From assembly GCA_963849305.1 (NCBI GenBank), contig CAWKGV010000003.1:248001-312000 (forward strand): a stretch of DNA of 64,000 bases. Direction: 5' to 3'. Under the pieces are notes generated by a model. The model was not told the DNA's origin. It did not search any database and worked only from the letters and a program-made list of their open reading frames with translations. Within the stretch, counting starts at the first letter, position 1. Every line of letters starts with the position of its first letter. Both the position numbers and the translations under genes were made by a program. Shown here in pieces: positions 18,095-28,717 of this stretch. This DNA comes from CAWKGV01 sp963849305. GTDB lineage: Bacteria; Pseudomonadota; Alphaproteobacteria; Acetobacterales; Acetobacteraceae.

Positions 18095-21000
18095 CTACTC
18101 CGCCGCCACCGCCACCGGCTCCGGCGCCTTCAGCCGCGCCAGCAGCATCTCCCGCCGTTCCATCGCCTTCGCCCGGTTCGCCTCCTTCACCGGGCCGAAG
18201 CCACGGATCAGGTCGGGCAGCTCGGCCAATCCCACCGCCGCCTCCAAGGTCTCCGGCCGCAGCGCGGCGAGGGCGGCGCGCATATCCGCCTCGTACTCGC
18301 CGATCAGCCCCCGCTCCCAGCGCCGCTCGGCCGAATGCCCGAACACATCGAGCGCCGTGCCGCGCAGCCGCTTGCCGTGGCGCAGCACCCGGAACAACGG
18401 CAGCGCCATCCAGCCGGGAATGCCGATCTTCTTCGGCCGGCCGGTCGCCTTGTCGCGCAGGCCGGTCAGCGTGGTCAGCAGCGGCGGGGCCATGTGGAAC
18501 ACCGGGTGCTCGCCGTACGTCGCGCCCGCGTGCATCCGCGCCACCTCGTACTCGTCCTTGTAGGCCATCGCGCGATACAGGCCCTCGGCGACCGCGCGCG
18601 ACAGCCGGCCCGGCTTGCCGAACACCGAGGTTTCGCGCGCAACCACCTCGTCTACGAACGCGCGGTAGCGCGCGGCGTAGGTGGCGTCCTGATAATCCAC
18701 CAACCGCGCGGCGCGGTCGGCGATCAGCGCCTCCAGCGTCTCGGGCACATGCTCCAGCGAATGCGCCAGGATGTCGTCCGCCAGCTCGGGCCGCTCGGCC
18801 AGGATGCGGCCCCAGAGGAAGGCGCGGCGGTTCACCGCGACCGCGGCGCCGTTCAGCTCGATCGCGCGCAGGATCGCGGCCTCGCCCACCGGCACCAGCC
18901 CGCGCTGCCAGGCAAGTCCCAGAAGCAGCGTGTTCATCGCTTGGGCGTTGCCGAACAGCCGCTCGGCGATGCGCACGCCGTGCAGGTATACGCTCGCCTT
19001 CGCGTGGGTCGCGCGTTCGATCGCGCGCCGGTGCAGGCCGGCATCGATGGCCAGGCGCGGGTCGAACTTGAACGCGGCGGTGGCGGCGAGATCGAGATTG
19101 CCGACCACGGCGGCGCGCGGCCCGCAGCGTTCCAGCACGCCCGGCCCGGCGCCCACCGCGAGGTCGGCGGCCACCATCAGGTCGGCCTCGCCCTGCGGAA
19201 TGCGCACCACATCGAGATCGCCAACGGGATCGGCCGCCTCGCCGATCTGCACATGCGCGACCACCGTGCCGTTCTTCTGCGCCAGCCCGGTGAAATCGAG
19301 CGTGCGCACCGCGCGGCCTTCGAGATGCGCGGCCATCGCCAGCACCGCGCCAGAGGTGATGATGCCGCCGCCGCCGATGCCGGCGAACAGCGCGCGCCAC
19401 GGCGTGCGCTCGGGCAAACGCGGGGCGGGCAGGGCGGCGGCGAGATCGGCCTCGCGCTCGGCCCAATGCGGGTCGGCATCGGCGGCGCGCGGCGGGCCGG
19501 CGACGGTGACGAAGCTCGGGCAGAACCCCTTGAGGCAGGAGAGATCGACATTGCACGCGGTGGGATTGATCCGGCGCTTGCGGCCGAGCGCGGTTTCCAC
19601 CGGCTCGATGGCGATGCAGCCCGATTGCGTCGAGCAGTCGCCGCAATTCTCGCAAACGTCGGGGTTGATCACCACGCTCTGCGTCGCCTCGGCCATCTTG
19701 CCGCGCTTGCGCCGGCGCCGCTTCTCGGTGGCGCACACCTGGTCGTAGATCAGCACCGACACGCCGTCGTGCGAACGCAGGTCGCGTTGCACCGCGTCGA
19801 GGTTTTCGCGGGTGTCGCGGGTGGCGCCGCGCGGCAGCTTGGAGGCGGGCGGCAGGCGCTCGGCCTCGTCGGCCACCACGGCGATGCGCTTGACCCCTTC
19901 GGCCGCGACCTGGGCGGCGATCGCGGGCACGTCGAAATGCCCCTCGGCGGGCTGCCCGCCGGTCATCGCCACGGCGTCGTTGACCAAAATCTTGTAAGTG
20001 ATGGCGGTGCCGGCGGCGACCGCCTGGCGGATCGCCAGGATGCCGGAATGGGTGTAGGTGCCGTCGCCGATATTGGCGAAGGCGTGCGGCGTGTCGGTGA
20101 ACGGGGCGAGCCCGACCCAGGTGACGCCCTCGCCGCCCATGTGGGTGAAGGTGCGGGTGGCATCGCCGTGGTCGAGCGCCATGAAATGGCAGCCGATGCC
20201 AGCGGTGGCGAAGCTGCCGTCCGGCAGCTTGGTCGAGGTCGCGTGCGGGCAGCCGGCGCAGAACGCCGGCACACGGGCGAGCAGGCCGGTCGGCCGCTCG
20301 GGATGCGAAGTGGCGGCTTCCGGGGCGGGCACGTCCAGGCCGGCGGCGGCGAGGAATTGCGCCAGCGCGGCCGCGACGCTTTCCGGCGACAACTCCATCA
20401 GTGGCGAGACCAGCGGGGCGCCAGCGATGTCGGTCTTGCCGGCGATGGCCGGGCGCTGGTCGGGCGGCAGGTTGTAGAGCGCGTCGCGGATCTGGGCCTC
20501 GACGAAGCTGCGCTTCTCCTCGATCACCAGCAGGGCGCGCTTGCCGCGGGCGAATTGGCGCAGGCCCTCGGCCTCGATCGGCCAGGACAGGCCCACCTTG
20601 TAGAGCGCGAGCTGGGGATGGCGGTCGAGGCCCAACCGGCGAAGCGCATGGAGCGTGTCGGTGTGCGCCTTGCCGACCGTGATCAGACCGATCGGCGCGT
20701 CGGGGGCGCCGAACACCAACCGATCGAGCCGGTTGGCGCGCGCCCAGGCGAGCACGGCCGGGAGCCGGTCCATCAGCACGCGCCGCTCCAGCTCGATACG
20801 GTCGCCGGGGAAGCTGAGGCTCGGGTCGTAGCCGATCGGGTGGGGGAGCTTGGGATGATCGGGGTCGGCGAAGGCGCGGGTGGAGGGGATGATGATGGTG
20901 GCGGCCTGCTCGGCGGTCTCGGCGGTGGTCTTGAGCGCGACCCAGAGTCCCGAGTAGCGCGAGAGCGCGATGCCGGCCAGGCCGAAATCGACGATGTCCT

Positions 21001-21541
21001 GCACCGAGGCCGGGTTGAGCACCGGGATCAGCCAGCCGGCGAACAACTGCTCGGTCTGGTGCGGATAAGTTGAGGAATGGGCGCCGTGATCGTCGCCCGC
21101 CACCGCCAGCACGCCGCCGAGCGGCGAGGTGCCGAGCATGTTGGCGCAATGCAGCGCATCGCCCGAGCGATCCACGCCGGGACCCTTGCCGTACCACAGG
21201 CCGAACACGCCATCGAATTTCTTGCCCGGGAAGGCGTCGATCTGCTGCGCGCCCCAGAGCATGGTGGCGGCGAGGTCTTCGTTGAGCCCGGGCTGGAAGC
21301 GGATGTCGTGCGCGCCGAGCAGCTTCTGGCGGCGCCATAATTCGAGATCGAGCCCGCCGAGTGGCGAGCCGCGATAGCCCGAGACGAGCCCAGCGGTGTG
21401 CCGGCCCTGGACGCGGTCGAGCCGGGCCTGTTCCAGCAGCACGCGGACCAGGGCTTGGACGCCCGAGAGCAGGATCGGGGAGTCGAGATCGACGAAGCGG
21501 CTTTCCAGCGTGATGGCCGAGCGGCCAAGACCGATATCCAT
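18095..21541 (-). CDS. Indolepyruvate ferredoxin oxidoreductase, single-chain
   Basis: 1148 residues from ATG 21541, which has GGAGGG ten bases upstream; a TTG start at 21559 is less likely. The order fits the fused alphaproteobacterial enzyme. The N-terminal pyruvate-ferredoxin-oxidoreductase-like domain carries SGYRGSPLGGLD. The TPP-binding region has CAGCPHATSTK and GIGCHFMALDHGD. A ferredoxin-like cysteine cluster follows (NPDVCENCGDCSTQSGC), then a gamma-type domain (AGIGGGGIITSGAVL). The enzyme oxidatively decarboxylates aryl-pyruvates to aryl-acetyl-CoA with reduction of ferredoxin. It is transcribed divergently from the acyl-CoA ligase, which could act on related acids. Confidence 0.93.
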   Translation of the reverse strand: MDIGLGRSAITLESRFVDLDSPILLSGVQALVRVLLEQARLDRVQGRHTAGLVSGYRGSPLGGLDLELWRRQKLLGAHDIRFQPGLNEDLAATMLWGAQQIDAFPGKKFDGVFGLWYGKGPGVDRSGDALHCANMLGTSPLGGVLAVAGDDHGAHSSTYPHQTEQLFAGWLIPVLNPASVQDIVDFGLAGIALSRYSGLWVALKTTAETAEQAATIIIPSTRAFADPDHPKLPHPIGYDPSLSFPGDRIELERRVLMDRLPAVLAWARANRLDRLVFGAPDAPIGLITVGKAHTDTLHALRRLGLDRHPQLALYKVGLSWPIEAEGLRQFARGKRALLVIEEKRSFVEAQIRDALYNLPPDQRPAIAGKTDIAGAPLVSPLMELSPESVAAALAQFLAAAGLDVPAPEAATSHPERPTGLLARVPAFCAGCPHATSTKLPDGSFATAGIGCHFMALDHGDATRTFTHMGGEGVTWVGLAPFTDTPHAFANIGDGTYTHSGILAIRQAVAAGTAITYKILVNDAVAMTGGQPAEGHFDVPAIAAQVAAEGVKRIAVVADEAERLPPASKLPRGATRDTRENLDAVQRDLRSHDGVSVLIYDQVCATEKRRRRKRGKMAEATQSVVINPDVCENCGDCSTQSGCIAIEPVETALGRKRRINPTACNVDLSCLKGFCPSFVTVAGPPRAADADPHWAEREADLAAALPAPRLPERTPWRALFAGIGGGGIITSGAVLAMAAHLEGRAVRTLDFTGLAQKNGTVVAHVQIGEAADPVGDLDVVRIPQGEADLMVAADLAVGAGPGVLERCGPRAAVVGNLDLAATAAFKFDPRLAIDAGLHRRAIERATHAKASVYLHGVRIAERLFGNAQAMNTLLLGLAWQRGLVPVGEAAILRAIELNGAAVAVNRRAFLWGRILAERPELADDILAHSLEHVPETLEALIADRAARLVDYQDATYAARYRAFVDEVVARETSVFGKPGRLSRAVAEGLYRAMAYKDEYEVARMHAGATYGEHPVFHMAPPLLTTLTGLRDKATGRPKKIGIPGWMALPLFRVLRHGKRLRGTALDVFGHSAERRWERGLIGEYEADMRAALAALRPETLEAAVGLAELPDLIRGFGPVKEANRAKAMERREMLLARLKAPEPVAVAAE

Positions 21542-21746
21542 CTCGGATCGTCCCTCCAAGGCGACGGCGCAGGGGCGCCCTCGGCTTCCATTCGTAACCC
21601 ATAGATGGGATCGGCCGGACCGCGCTCAAACGGGACGGCCATAATCGACAGATCATGGACGATGCTGCGCCGCACTACGGCAGGATTTTGCCGCCCATGC
21701 GGTCGATGGCAGAATATTTGCCAACATTCACGAGAGAGGAGACTCC

Positions 21747-23393
21747 ATGCAGGGCCTGATGCAGCAGCAGCCGCTGCTGGTGTCCTCGATCATCCGCCAT
21801 GCCGCCCGCCATCACGGGACGGGCGAGGTGGTCTCGCAGATGAGCGCGAACGAGCGCCACCGCACCACCTATGCGGCGCTCGAACGCCGCGCCCGCCGGT
21901 TGGCTCGCGTGCTGCTGGGCCTCGGCGTGTGCCCAGGCGACCGGGTGGGCACGCTCGCCTGGAACACCTACCAGCATGTGGAGCTGTTCTACGCGATCTC
22001 CGGCATGGGCGCGGTGTGCCACACCGTGAACCCGCGCCTCGCGCGGCAGGACATCGAATACATCATCTCCCACGCGGGCGACTGCGTGCTGTTCGCCGAT
22101 GCGAGCTTCGCGGGCCTGATCGAGAGCATCGCCCCGGCCATTCGCGAGAGCGCGCGGGCCGTGGTGATGATGGCGGCGCCTGACGAGATGCCGAATCTGA
22201 GCCTGCCGCCGGGGATGGCACTGCGTTGCTACCAGGAGCTGATGGCGGCGGCGAGCGAGGACTTCACCTGGCCGCAGTTCGACGAGAACACCGCCAGCGC
22301 GCTCTGCTACACCTCGGGCACGACCGGGCGGCCGAAGGGCGTTCTCTACAGCCACCGCTCGACGGTGCTGCACGCCTACGCGGGGAACATGGCCGATGCG
22401 TTCGGGCTGCGCGCCGTGGACCGGATGCTTCCTGGTGCGCCGATGTTCCACGCCGCCGCCTGGGCGGTTCCCTACACCGTGCCGATGGCGGGTGCGGCGC
22501 TGATCCTGCCCGGCCGGCAGCTCGACCCCGCGAACCTGGTGCGCTTGCTGAACGAGGAGCAGGTCACGGTCACCAGCGCCGTACCGACGGTTTGGCTCGC
22601 GGTGCTCAACCATCTCCGCGAGACCGGGCAGGGGCTGCCGCATCTCAAGCGCATCTTCAGCGGCGGCTCGGCGGTGCCGCGCGTTATGATCGAGGGGTTC
22701 GCCGAATACGGGGTGGAGGTGCAGCACGCCTGGGGCATGACCGAGACGAGCCCGCTGGTAAGCTGCTTCGCGCCCACGCCACGCACGGCGGAACTTACCG
22801 GCGAGGATGCCACGCGCGTGCGGCTCAAACAGGGCCGCCCGATCTTCGGCACCGAGGTGAAGATCGTCGATGCCGAGGGCAAGGCGCTGCCCTGGGACGG
22901 CGCCGCGTTCGGAGACTTGCTGGTCCGCGGCCCGTGGATCTGCCGCGAGTACCTGCATCGCGGCGCGGAGGGCGCGGCCGACGCGGATGGCTGGTTCGCC
23001 ACCGGCGATGTGGCGACGATCGATGCGGACGGGTTCATCGAACTGGTGGACCGGTCCAAGGACGTGATCAAGTCAGGCGGCGAGTGGATCAGCTCAATCC
23101 AACTAGAGAATATCGCCGTCTCGCACCCGGACGTGGCCGAGGCGGCGGTGATCAACGCGCGCCATCCGAAGTGGATGGAGCGGCCGTTGCTGCTGGTCGT
23201 GCCGAAGGAGGGGCGGACGGTTGATGCGGCGAGCGTATTGGCGGTGTACGATGGCCAGATCGCCAAGTGGTGGCTGCCGGATGCGGTCGTGGTGGTCGAC
23301 GAGCTGCCGCACACGGCGACGGGGAAGCTGAGTAAGGTGGCGCTGCGGGAGCGGTGGCAGGATCATTTGCTCGGGAGCGGGAACGGCGATTAG
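21747..23393 (+). CDS. Acyl-CoA synthetase (AMP-binding, medium/long chain)
   Basis: 548 residues with a strong ribosome site (GAGAGGAG). The adenylate-forming signature YTSGTTGRPKGVLYSHRS lies near residue 190, with AWGMTETSPL and the hinge motif VDRSKDVIKSGGEWIS downstream. The C-terminal lysine (TATGKLSKVALRE) is present. It activates a carboxylic acid with ATP and CoA; close relatives accept medium- or long-chain fatty acids. It is divergent from the indolepyruvate oxidoreductase and followed 51 bases later by an SDR gene in the same direction, so it may share a message with it. Confidence 0.92.
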   Translation: MQGLMQQQPLLVSSIIRHAARHHGTGEVVSQMSANERHRTTYAALERRARRLARVLLGLGVCPGDRVGTLAWNTYQHVELFYAISGMGAVCHTVNPRLARQDIEYIISHAGDCVLFADASFAGLIESIAPAIRESARAVVMMAAPDEMPNLSLPPGMALRCYQELMAAASEDFTWPQFDENTASALCYTSGTTGRPKGVLYSHRSTVLHAYAGNMADAFGLRAVDRMLPGAPMFHAAAWAVPYTVPMAGAALILPGRQLDPANLVRLLNEEQVTVTSAVPTVWLAVLNHLRETGQGLPHLKRIFSGGSAVPRVMIEGFAEYGVEVQHAWGMTETSPLVSCFAPTPRTAELTGEDATRVRLKQGRPIFGTEVKIVDAEGKALPWDGAAFGDLLVRGPWICREYLHRGAEGAADADGWFATGDVATIDADGFIELVDRSKDVIKSGGEWISSIQLENIAVSHPDVAEAAVINARHPKWMERPLLLVVPKEGRTVDAASVLAVYDGQIAKWWLPDAVVVVDELPHTATGKLSKVALRERWQDHLLGSGNGD

Positions 23394-23444
23394 AGGCGCC
23401 TTCACGCCCTTGACGGGTCCTGGGCGACGCCTTCACCTTCGGGC

Positions 23445-24231
23445 ATGAACCTCGATCTGACCGGCAAATCCGCCCTCGTTACTGGCTCGACCGCCGGCAT
23501 CGGGCTCGCGACCGCCACCGGCCTCGCGGAATGCGGCGCGAGCGTCTGGGTGAACGGCCGCACCCGTGAGCGCGTGGACCAGGCGATCGCAAGCATCCGT
23601 GCCCGCTGCCCGCAGGCGAAACTGCAGTCGGCGGGTCGGCGATGTCGCCTCGCCCGAGGGCGCGAGTGCGATCATGTCCCATGTCGATAGCGTGGACATC
23701 CTCGTCAACAACGTCGGGGGCATCGGCGTGCGCAAGCCGTTTGAGGAACTCGATGACGCCGACTGGCTTCGCGTCTACGAGCTGAATGTGATGAGCGCCG
23801 TGCGCATGACTCGGCACTTGCTGCCGGCGATGCGCGCGCGCAACTGGGGCCGGTTGATCTTCGTCGCAAGCGAGTCTGGCGTGCAGATCCCGGTCGAGTT
23901 CCCGCACTACGGCGTCGTCAAGGCCGGGGTCGTCGCGCTCGCCCGCGGAATTGCTGAGACGCTGGTGGCGTCCGGGGTTACCGCCAACTCGGTCCTGCCT
24001 GGCCCGACCTTCGCCGAGGGCGCCGCGCGCCGTGCCGCCACCGAGGGCAAAACCGAGCAGGAACTCGCCGCCGATGTTTTCGCCAAGGCACGCCCGACCT
24101 CACTGCTGCGGCGCTTCGCTACCACCGAGGAGGTGGCGAATATGATCGTCTATCTCTGCAGCCCCGCGGCGTCCGCCACCCACGGCGCGGCACTGCGCGT
24201 CGATGGGGGCGTCATCAAGAGCGCGTTCTGA
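23445..24231 (+). pseudogene. Short-chain dehydrogenase/reductase, one-base frameshift
   Basis: The first frame gives the NAD(P)-binding start SALVTGSTAGIGLATATGLA. It fails after CPQAKLQS at the GGG run 23633-23635. Removing one G joins it to VGDVASPEGASAIM, DILVNNVGG, the catalytic region SESGVQIPVEFPHYGVVKAG and the C-terminus ending VDGGVIKSAF. With the repair the protein would be about 262 residues, normal for a classical SDR. YGVVK supplies the Tyr-x3-Lys pair and SES the serine. It is either a recent pseudogene or a sequencing error. Confidence 0.85.
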
Positions 24232-24466
24232 TAGGGCGACGATCATGCCGCGGGGTCCGGAAAGCCGCACGATTTTGATGCTGCGCGCGCGGCACTGTGC
24301 CTGGTTTTATATTCGGTAATGGATGGAAACCAGACATAGCAGCCGTCTCGCGCCTAGGTCCGGTTCGCGCCCACTACAGTCGTTCCGGTTATGCTGTCGA
24401 TCGCTCTTAAGCTACGTTCGCGAGAGATCGACACAGCGGTTGCTATGCGCTGCCAAAAACCCTTCG
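24232..24466. other. 235-bp intergenic region between convergent genes
   Basis: Lies between the ends of the SDR and helicase genes. No gene, repeat or clear terminator stands out. Confidence 0.35.
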
Positions 24467-26987
24467 CTAGGCGGCCTTCGCCGCCATCGCGAACGGTACG
24501 AGGAAGTTGCCCCTGATGCCGTCCGGCTTGAGATTGGCCTTCTGGAGCGCAGCCTCGCAACGCTCGTGCAAGGCATCGGCATTCCCAGGGCTGACAACCA
24601 GATCGCCCAGAATGCTGCGAAGCGCGACCACGAGCTTTGTGATTCAGGCGAAACGCGAAGCTGCCGGCAGTACTGGCCTTCGGATCGGCGACCGCTTCTG
24701 GCAACGCCGATACCCGCACCGCGGTCCGGCTCGGGTACGTACCCTTGAACCACGCCTCGGCCTCAAGAAGTTGGGCGTGATCGTTCCTGTAGAGCGGGTT
24801 GTCCTCCTTCTTGCTCTTCGCCTCGATGACGAAGTCGAAGATGGAGTCAGTCCGCCACAATACATCGGGCCCTTTCTTGTGGACCTTCTCCGGGCGCGCG
24901 GCCTCGAAGCCAAGGTAGCTGCCGAGATTGGCGAGCGCCTCCTCGTAGCGGGCGGCCGACGCCGTCGGCACCAGTTCGGCGACGGTCTCGTCGAAGTCGG
25001 CTATCATCGCGCCCCGGAGATCGTAGTCCATCATCCGGGCCACTATCGCCGCGGACTGCTTTCCCGGGATCGGCCGCGGCACATAGGCGGGCCGTACCTT
25101 GGGCGGCGAATGATTGTTGCTGACCGAGAAGGCGTGGGTCTGCAGCTTCTGCCCGCGCTCTTCGGCGTTCATCTGGTAAGCGATGCGGGCCGCCGTCGCC
25201 GCGAGCCACGCCGGTCGCTGGCTGTCGCCCTTAAGCTCATCATCCGCTATCAGCTTCTCGAGAAGCTGGAGCGCTTGCTCGAAATGGCCGAGCCGCTGCA
25301 GCCTGAACGCTTTACGCTCCGCGCCGGCAATCCTGAGCGCCAGCGTGTTGACCGGTGCCGCTTGTGCCGCTTCGACGAGCTCGGACGCGTGATAGGCGAC
25401 CCAGTCGGGATCACGGTTGAGGCACTTCATGATCGTCTGGCCGACCTCGTGCACGGTCGTGACGGCCGCGCTCATCTCCTGTCCCATAGCGAGCTGCACG
25501 CGCGTGCTCGCGGTCAGGAAGGAGAGACTACTCTTGCGGCCGATCCAGCCGACGAGCTTGCTGCCAATAAGCATGACCACGCAATGGTCGCCGCCGCCGC
25601 GTCTCCCGCGCCCGATGCCCTGCTCGATCCGTTGTGCGAGCAACGAGCTCACCGCCGAGTCAGCGACGACGTTCATGCGGTAGACATCGTAGTCGGAGGT
25701 GCCCTGGGGGAGATTGTCCATTACCAGGAAGCGGCAGGCGTTCCCGGCGAGGTCGATCCCGTCATAGCGATTGACGAGCACGATCGGCCCAAAGCTCGTT
25801 CCCGCCTGCATCGCCGCCACCTGGGCGGCCACGGCGGTCGAGCTGTTCGGATAGCTCGCGACGTCGGTCCACTTTTCGGCGGCCGGACCAGACGGCGACA
25901 AGATCACGGCCCCGCGGCCATGCTTTGCCAAATAGTCGGCGATGTTTTTCACCATCGGCGTGATCGGCGCGCCGCCAAGCTTCATGAGCTCCGGGATGAG
26001 GATCATCCGCTCGCCCACGCCGGCAAGCGAGGTCGAGGTGATCGGCTTGCCGACCGCATCCGGCGAGGCCCCGAAAGCGCGCACGATCTCGCTGTCGTCA
26101 GCGATTGTCGCCGACATGTAGATCCGGCGCGGGCAGTCCTCGAACGTCGGGAGCATGTCGACGGGCGGGAAGATCGGCGTGACCGTCACTGACCGACGGC
26201 TGAACAGGCAGTGGCAGACCGCCAAGTTGTCGCGCAGGAATGGCCACACATAGGGGTCGATCGCGTCGGCATGGGACGCAAGGTAGCTCTCAATCTCCGG
26301 AATCTTTCGCTGCCAAGCCCAGCTTGGCGCCTCCATGACCCCGTAGTCCTTGCCGCTTGTGATGTCGGCGAATGATCCGCTACGTCCGACCTCTCGGAAA
26401 GCGGTACGGAAGCGGCCTGCCAGGTCGGCATAGACCTCGGGGTGCTTTGCGGCCTCGATCGTCAGGCTGAACGCGTCGCGCACCGAGGAAAGCGCGACGT
26501 GAGCGTCGTCCAGTATGATCGCGCCGGCCTTGACGACGTCCTGCCCCGAGTTGCGCACCCCGAACTTGCTGCGGCCGTTGAACAGCGTCTCATAGGCGCC
26601 GACGAGGACTGCCTTACCGTCGAAGAACTCGCTCGCCAACGCCTGACCACGCACGTATCGGACTGTTGGGATCCCGTACTCCTGGCTCTTGGCGATGATC
26701 TGATCGACGAGCTGGTTGGTCGGCGCGAGATAGATCACGGGCTCGCCCAGCTCGTTCATCACCGATTGCGCCACCAAGACTGCGGCCAACGTCTTGCCGC
26801 CGCCGGTGTGCAGCTTGATGACCACGTCCCGGTCGGTGCGTCGCCCAAACCAACCATCGAGCACCTCGGCCTGGCTCGCGTAAAGATCGTTAATGCCTGG
26901 CGCCTTGGGCAGGCTGTTGAAGATCTCGCGCGGGTGGATCGGCTTGGGTTTGCTCTTGCCTTCGCGCAGCTTCTTGAAATCGACCAT
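24467..26987 (-). CDS. DEAD/DEAH-like helicase, tail frameshifted
   Basis: From ATG 26987 (MVDFKKLREG) the protein shows Walker A HTGGGKT at residues 60-66, a DDAH box (AIILDDAHVA) near 160, SATIADDSEI, and an arginine-rich motif VI (QRIEQGIGRGRRGGG). Near 24640 the frame slips: a one-base change links SFAFRLNH to KLVVALRSILGDLVVS, which ends at a natural TAG (24467-24469). The unshifted frame runs on as nonsense to 24354. A restriction-type (D/E)xK is possible in FVIEAKSKKED near the C-terminus. This resembles stand-alone helicase-nuclease proteins often found with defence genes. The partner and function are unknown. Confidence 0.7.
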
Positions 26988-27272
26988 CAAAGCACCGTCT
27001 TTTTGCAATCTAGCCTCATTGCCCTTCCCGACCGTTTGCGTCAAGCGATCAAGCACACACGATCGCGGCGACCCACCCGCGCGGGGGCCGGCTGCCCGGC
27101 AACGCTCAGCGTGGCGGAGAGCGCGGTTGTCGCCGTCGCGGTTCTGAAGGTCGAGAGAGGCTCTTTGGGCGCAGCCGTCGCGGGAATCCGCGGTGCCGCA
27201 TTCCTCTCTGGGGAACGTCGGGTGCCGAGCGCCAACCCCTACGGCGAGATCATCAACAAGATCTGCTCCTAA
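26988..27272. other. 285-bp region between helicase and IS5
   Basis: No gene could be supported. It should contain the helicase promoter. The IS5 element has inserted at its far end. Confidence 0.35.
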
Positions 27273-28447
27273 GGACACTCTGATCAAGGAGTAACCGGGC
27301 CGGCTCGGTCGAGAAAAGGAACGACAGCAACCAAATTGCGCTTGGAGTCGGGTTTTTACGACGATTTGGCCTCCCTCGCCGGCGGCAGGGCGCCATTTTG
27401 GGCGCAGATCTCCCGTCAGGCGCGCACCAGCACCTTGCGAGCGAGATGAAGGTTAGCCAGTCCACAAGTCACGAACAGCCGGTGGGCGTTCTTGTCCAGC
27501 CCACGATAGCGCACTTTCACAAAGCCAAACACACGCTTGATCACGCCGATGCTGTGCTCGACCTTGGCTCGCACCGTCGATTTGGTGCGGTTGCGTGCCT
27601 TCTCCGCCTCATCGACCACGCCACGATGCCGATAGCGCCGGTTGGTGAAGTCTTGCGCGTGCGGCGCATGCTCGCGGATCACCTCGCGTTGGCCGCGATA
27701 GGCCTGGTCACCCCACACCCGCGTTTCCTCGCCGTGCAGCAGATCACCAAGCACCGCCGCATCATGCACATTCGCCGCGGTGGCAACCACGGAATGGATC
27801 AGCTTGGTTTTGCTATCCACCCCGAGATGCGCCTTCATGCCAAAATACCACTGCTGGCCCTTTCTGGTCTGATGCATCTCGGGATCGCGCTGCTTGGACG
27901 CATTCTTGGTCGAACTCGGGGCGCTGATAATGGTCGCGTCGACGATTGTGCCAGTGCCCACCTTCAATCCTCGGTTCTCGAGATGTTCATTGACAGTCTC
28001 GAGTATCCGCTTGCCGAGTTCGTGCTTCTCCAGCAGGTGGCGGAATTTGCACACCGTGGTCTCGTCCGGTGCCGGCTCCCGACCGAGATCGATGCCGGCG
28101 AACTGCCGCATCGAGGCTGAATCATACAGCGCCTCCTCCACCGCCGGATCCGAGAGGTTGAACCAGAGCTGCAGGAAGTAAATGCGCACCATGCGCTCAA
28201 GGCCGATCGGCGGACGGCCGTGGCCTGGCTTCGGATAGACCGGCTCGATCAGCCGGCAGAGGTCCTGCCACGGCACAACGCGGTCCATCTCGGCAAGGAA
28301 CGCGGCGCGACGCGTGGTTTTGCTGTAGCGCTCGAAGTTGACGCTCGCCAGAGTTGCTTGCCGCATATCGGCCCCGCACGAAATCCGCAGAACCCGCCCT
28401 ACAGGCTGTTCCGTGACCGTGTCGAGAGCGGCTTTTTCAGAGTGTCC
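27273..28447 (-). mobile_element. Intact IS5-family insertion sequence
   Basis: 1175 bp. The ends are GGACACTCTGA (27273-27283) and its exact complement TCAGAGTGTCC (28437-28447). CTAA lies immediately outside both ends (27269-27272 and 28448-28451), a 4-bp target duplication typical of IS5 (YTAR). One intact transposase gene fills it. Complete ends, duplication and frame point to recent insertion. Confidence 0.95.
27416..28366 (-). CDS. tnp: IS5-family transposase
   Basis: 316 residues with an N-terminal DUF772-type region (RMVRIYFLQLWFNLSDPAVEE). The DDE core follows: TIVDATIISAPSSTKN, then VWGDQAYRGQ, and the terminal Glu in the HSIGVIKRVFGF region (AKVEHSIG). No frameshift or stop is present. 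It cuts and pastes its own element. Confidence 0.95.
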   Translation of the reverse strand: MRQATLASVNFERYSKTTRRAAFLAEMDRVVPWQDLCRLIEPVYPKPGHGRPPIGLERMVRIYFLQLWFNLSDPAVEEALYDSASMRQFAGIDLGREPAPDETTVCKFRHLLEKHELGKRILETVNEHLENRGLKVGTGTIVDATIISAPSSTKNASKQRDPEMHQTRKGQQWYFGMKAHLGVDSKTKLIHSVVATAANVHDAAVLGDLLHGEETRVWGDQAYRGQREVIREHAPHAQDFTNRRYRHRGVVDEAEKARNRTKSTVRAKVEHSIGVIKRVFGFVKVRYRGLDKNAHRLFVTCGLANLHLARKVLVRA

Positions 28448-28451
28448 CTAA

Positions 28452-28717
28452 AGCTTCCGCCAACCGGACGGTCTCCTCTCGGGCCGATACCAGACCGCGG
28501 CTCCATCGCAGGAAGGTCCGCTATGGGTCGGCTGGGCCGTTCCGGAGGCTCTGAGCGGCTGCCCTGAGCTGCGGCTCCCTGTCTGAGGCGCCAGAGGTGT
28601 GTCTGGGTCTGGCCCCTCAATTGTGCCTGGTGGCCGCACCACGCCCATTTCTCTGATCTGAAACTTTGTTCTGGTATCAATAGTTCGACATATGTCTACT
28701 CCCTTTTCGGACCCAAA
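28452..28717. other. 266-bp region without a supported gene
   Basis: Lies between the IS5 target duplication and the end of hepT. Short open frames are present but have no recognisable family or ribosome site. Confidence 0.35.

Noticed and set aside
18059..21073. About 1000-codon open frame on the plus strand
   Set aside because: Antisense shadow of the oxidoreductase with no family signature.
17925..21656. Open frame of over 1200 codons on the minus strand
   Set aside because: It is out of frame with the indolepyruvate oxidoreductase and reads as Arg/Ala/Pro-rich nonsense; high GC removes stops in shadow frames.
26442..27272. Plus-strand frame opposite the helicase start ending at the IS5
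   Set aside because: Mostly antisense to the helicase; the tail beyond it shows no family resemblance.
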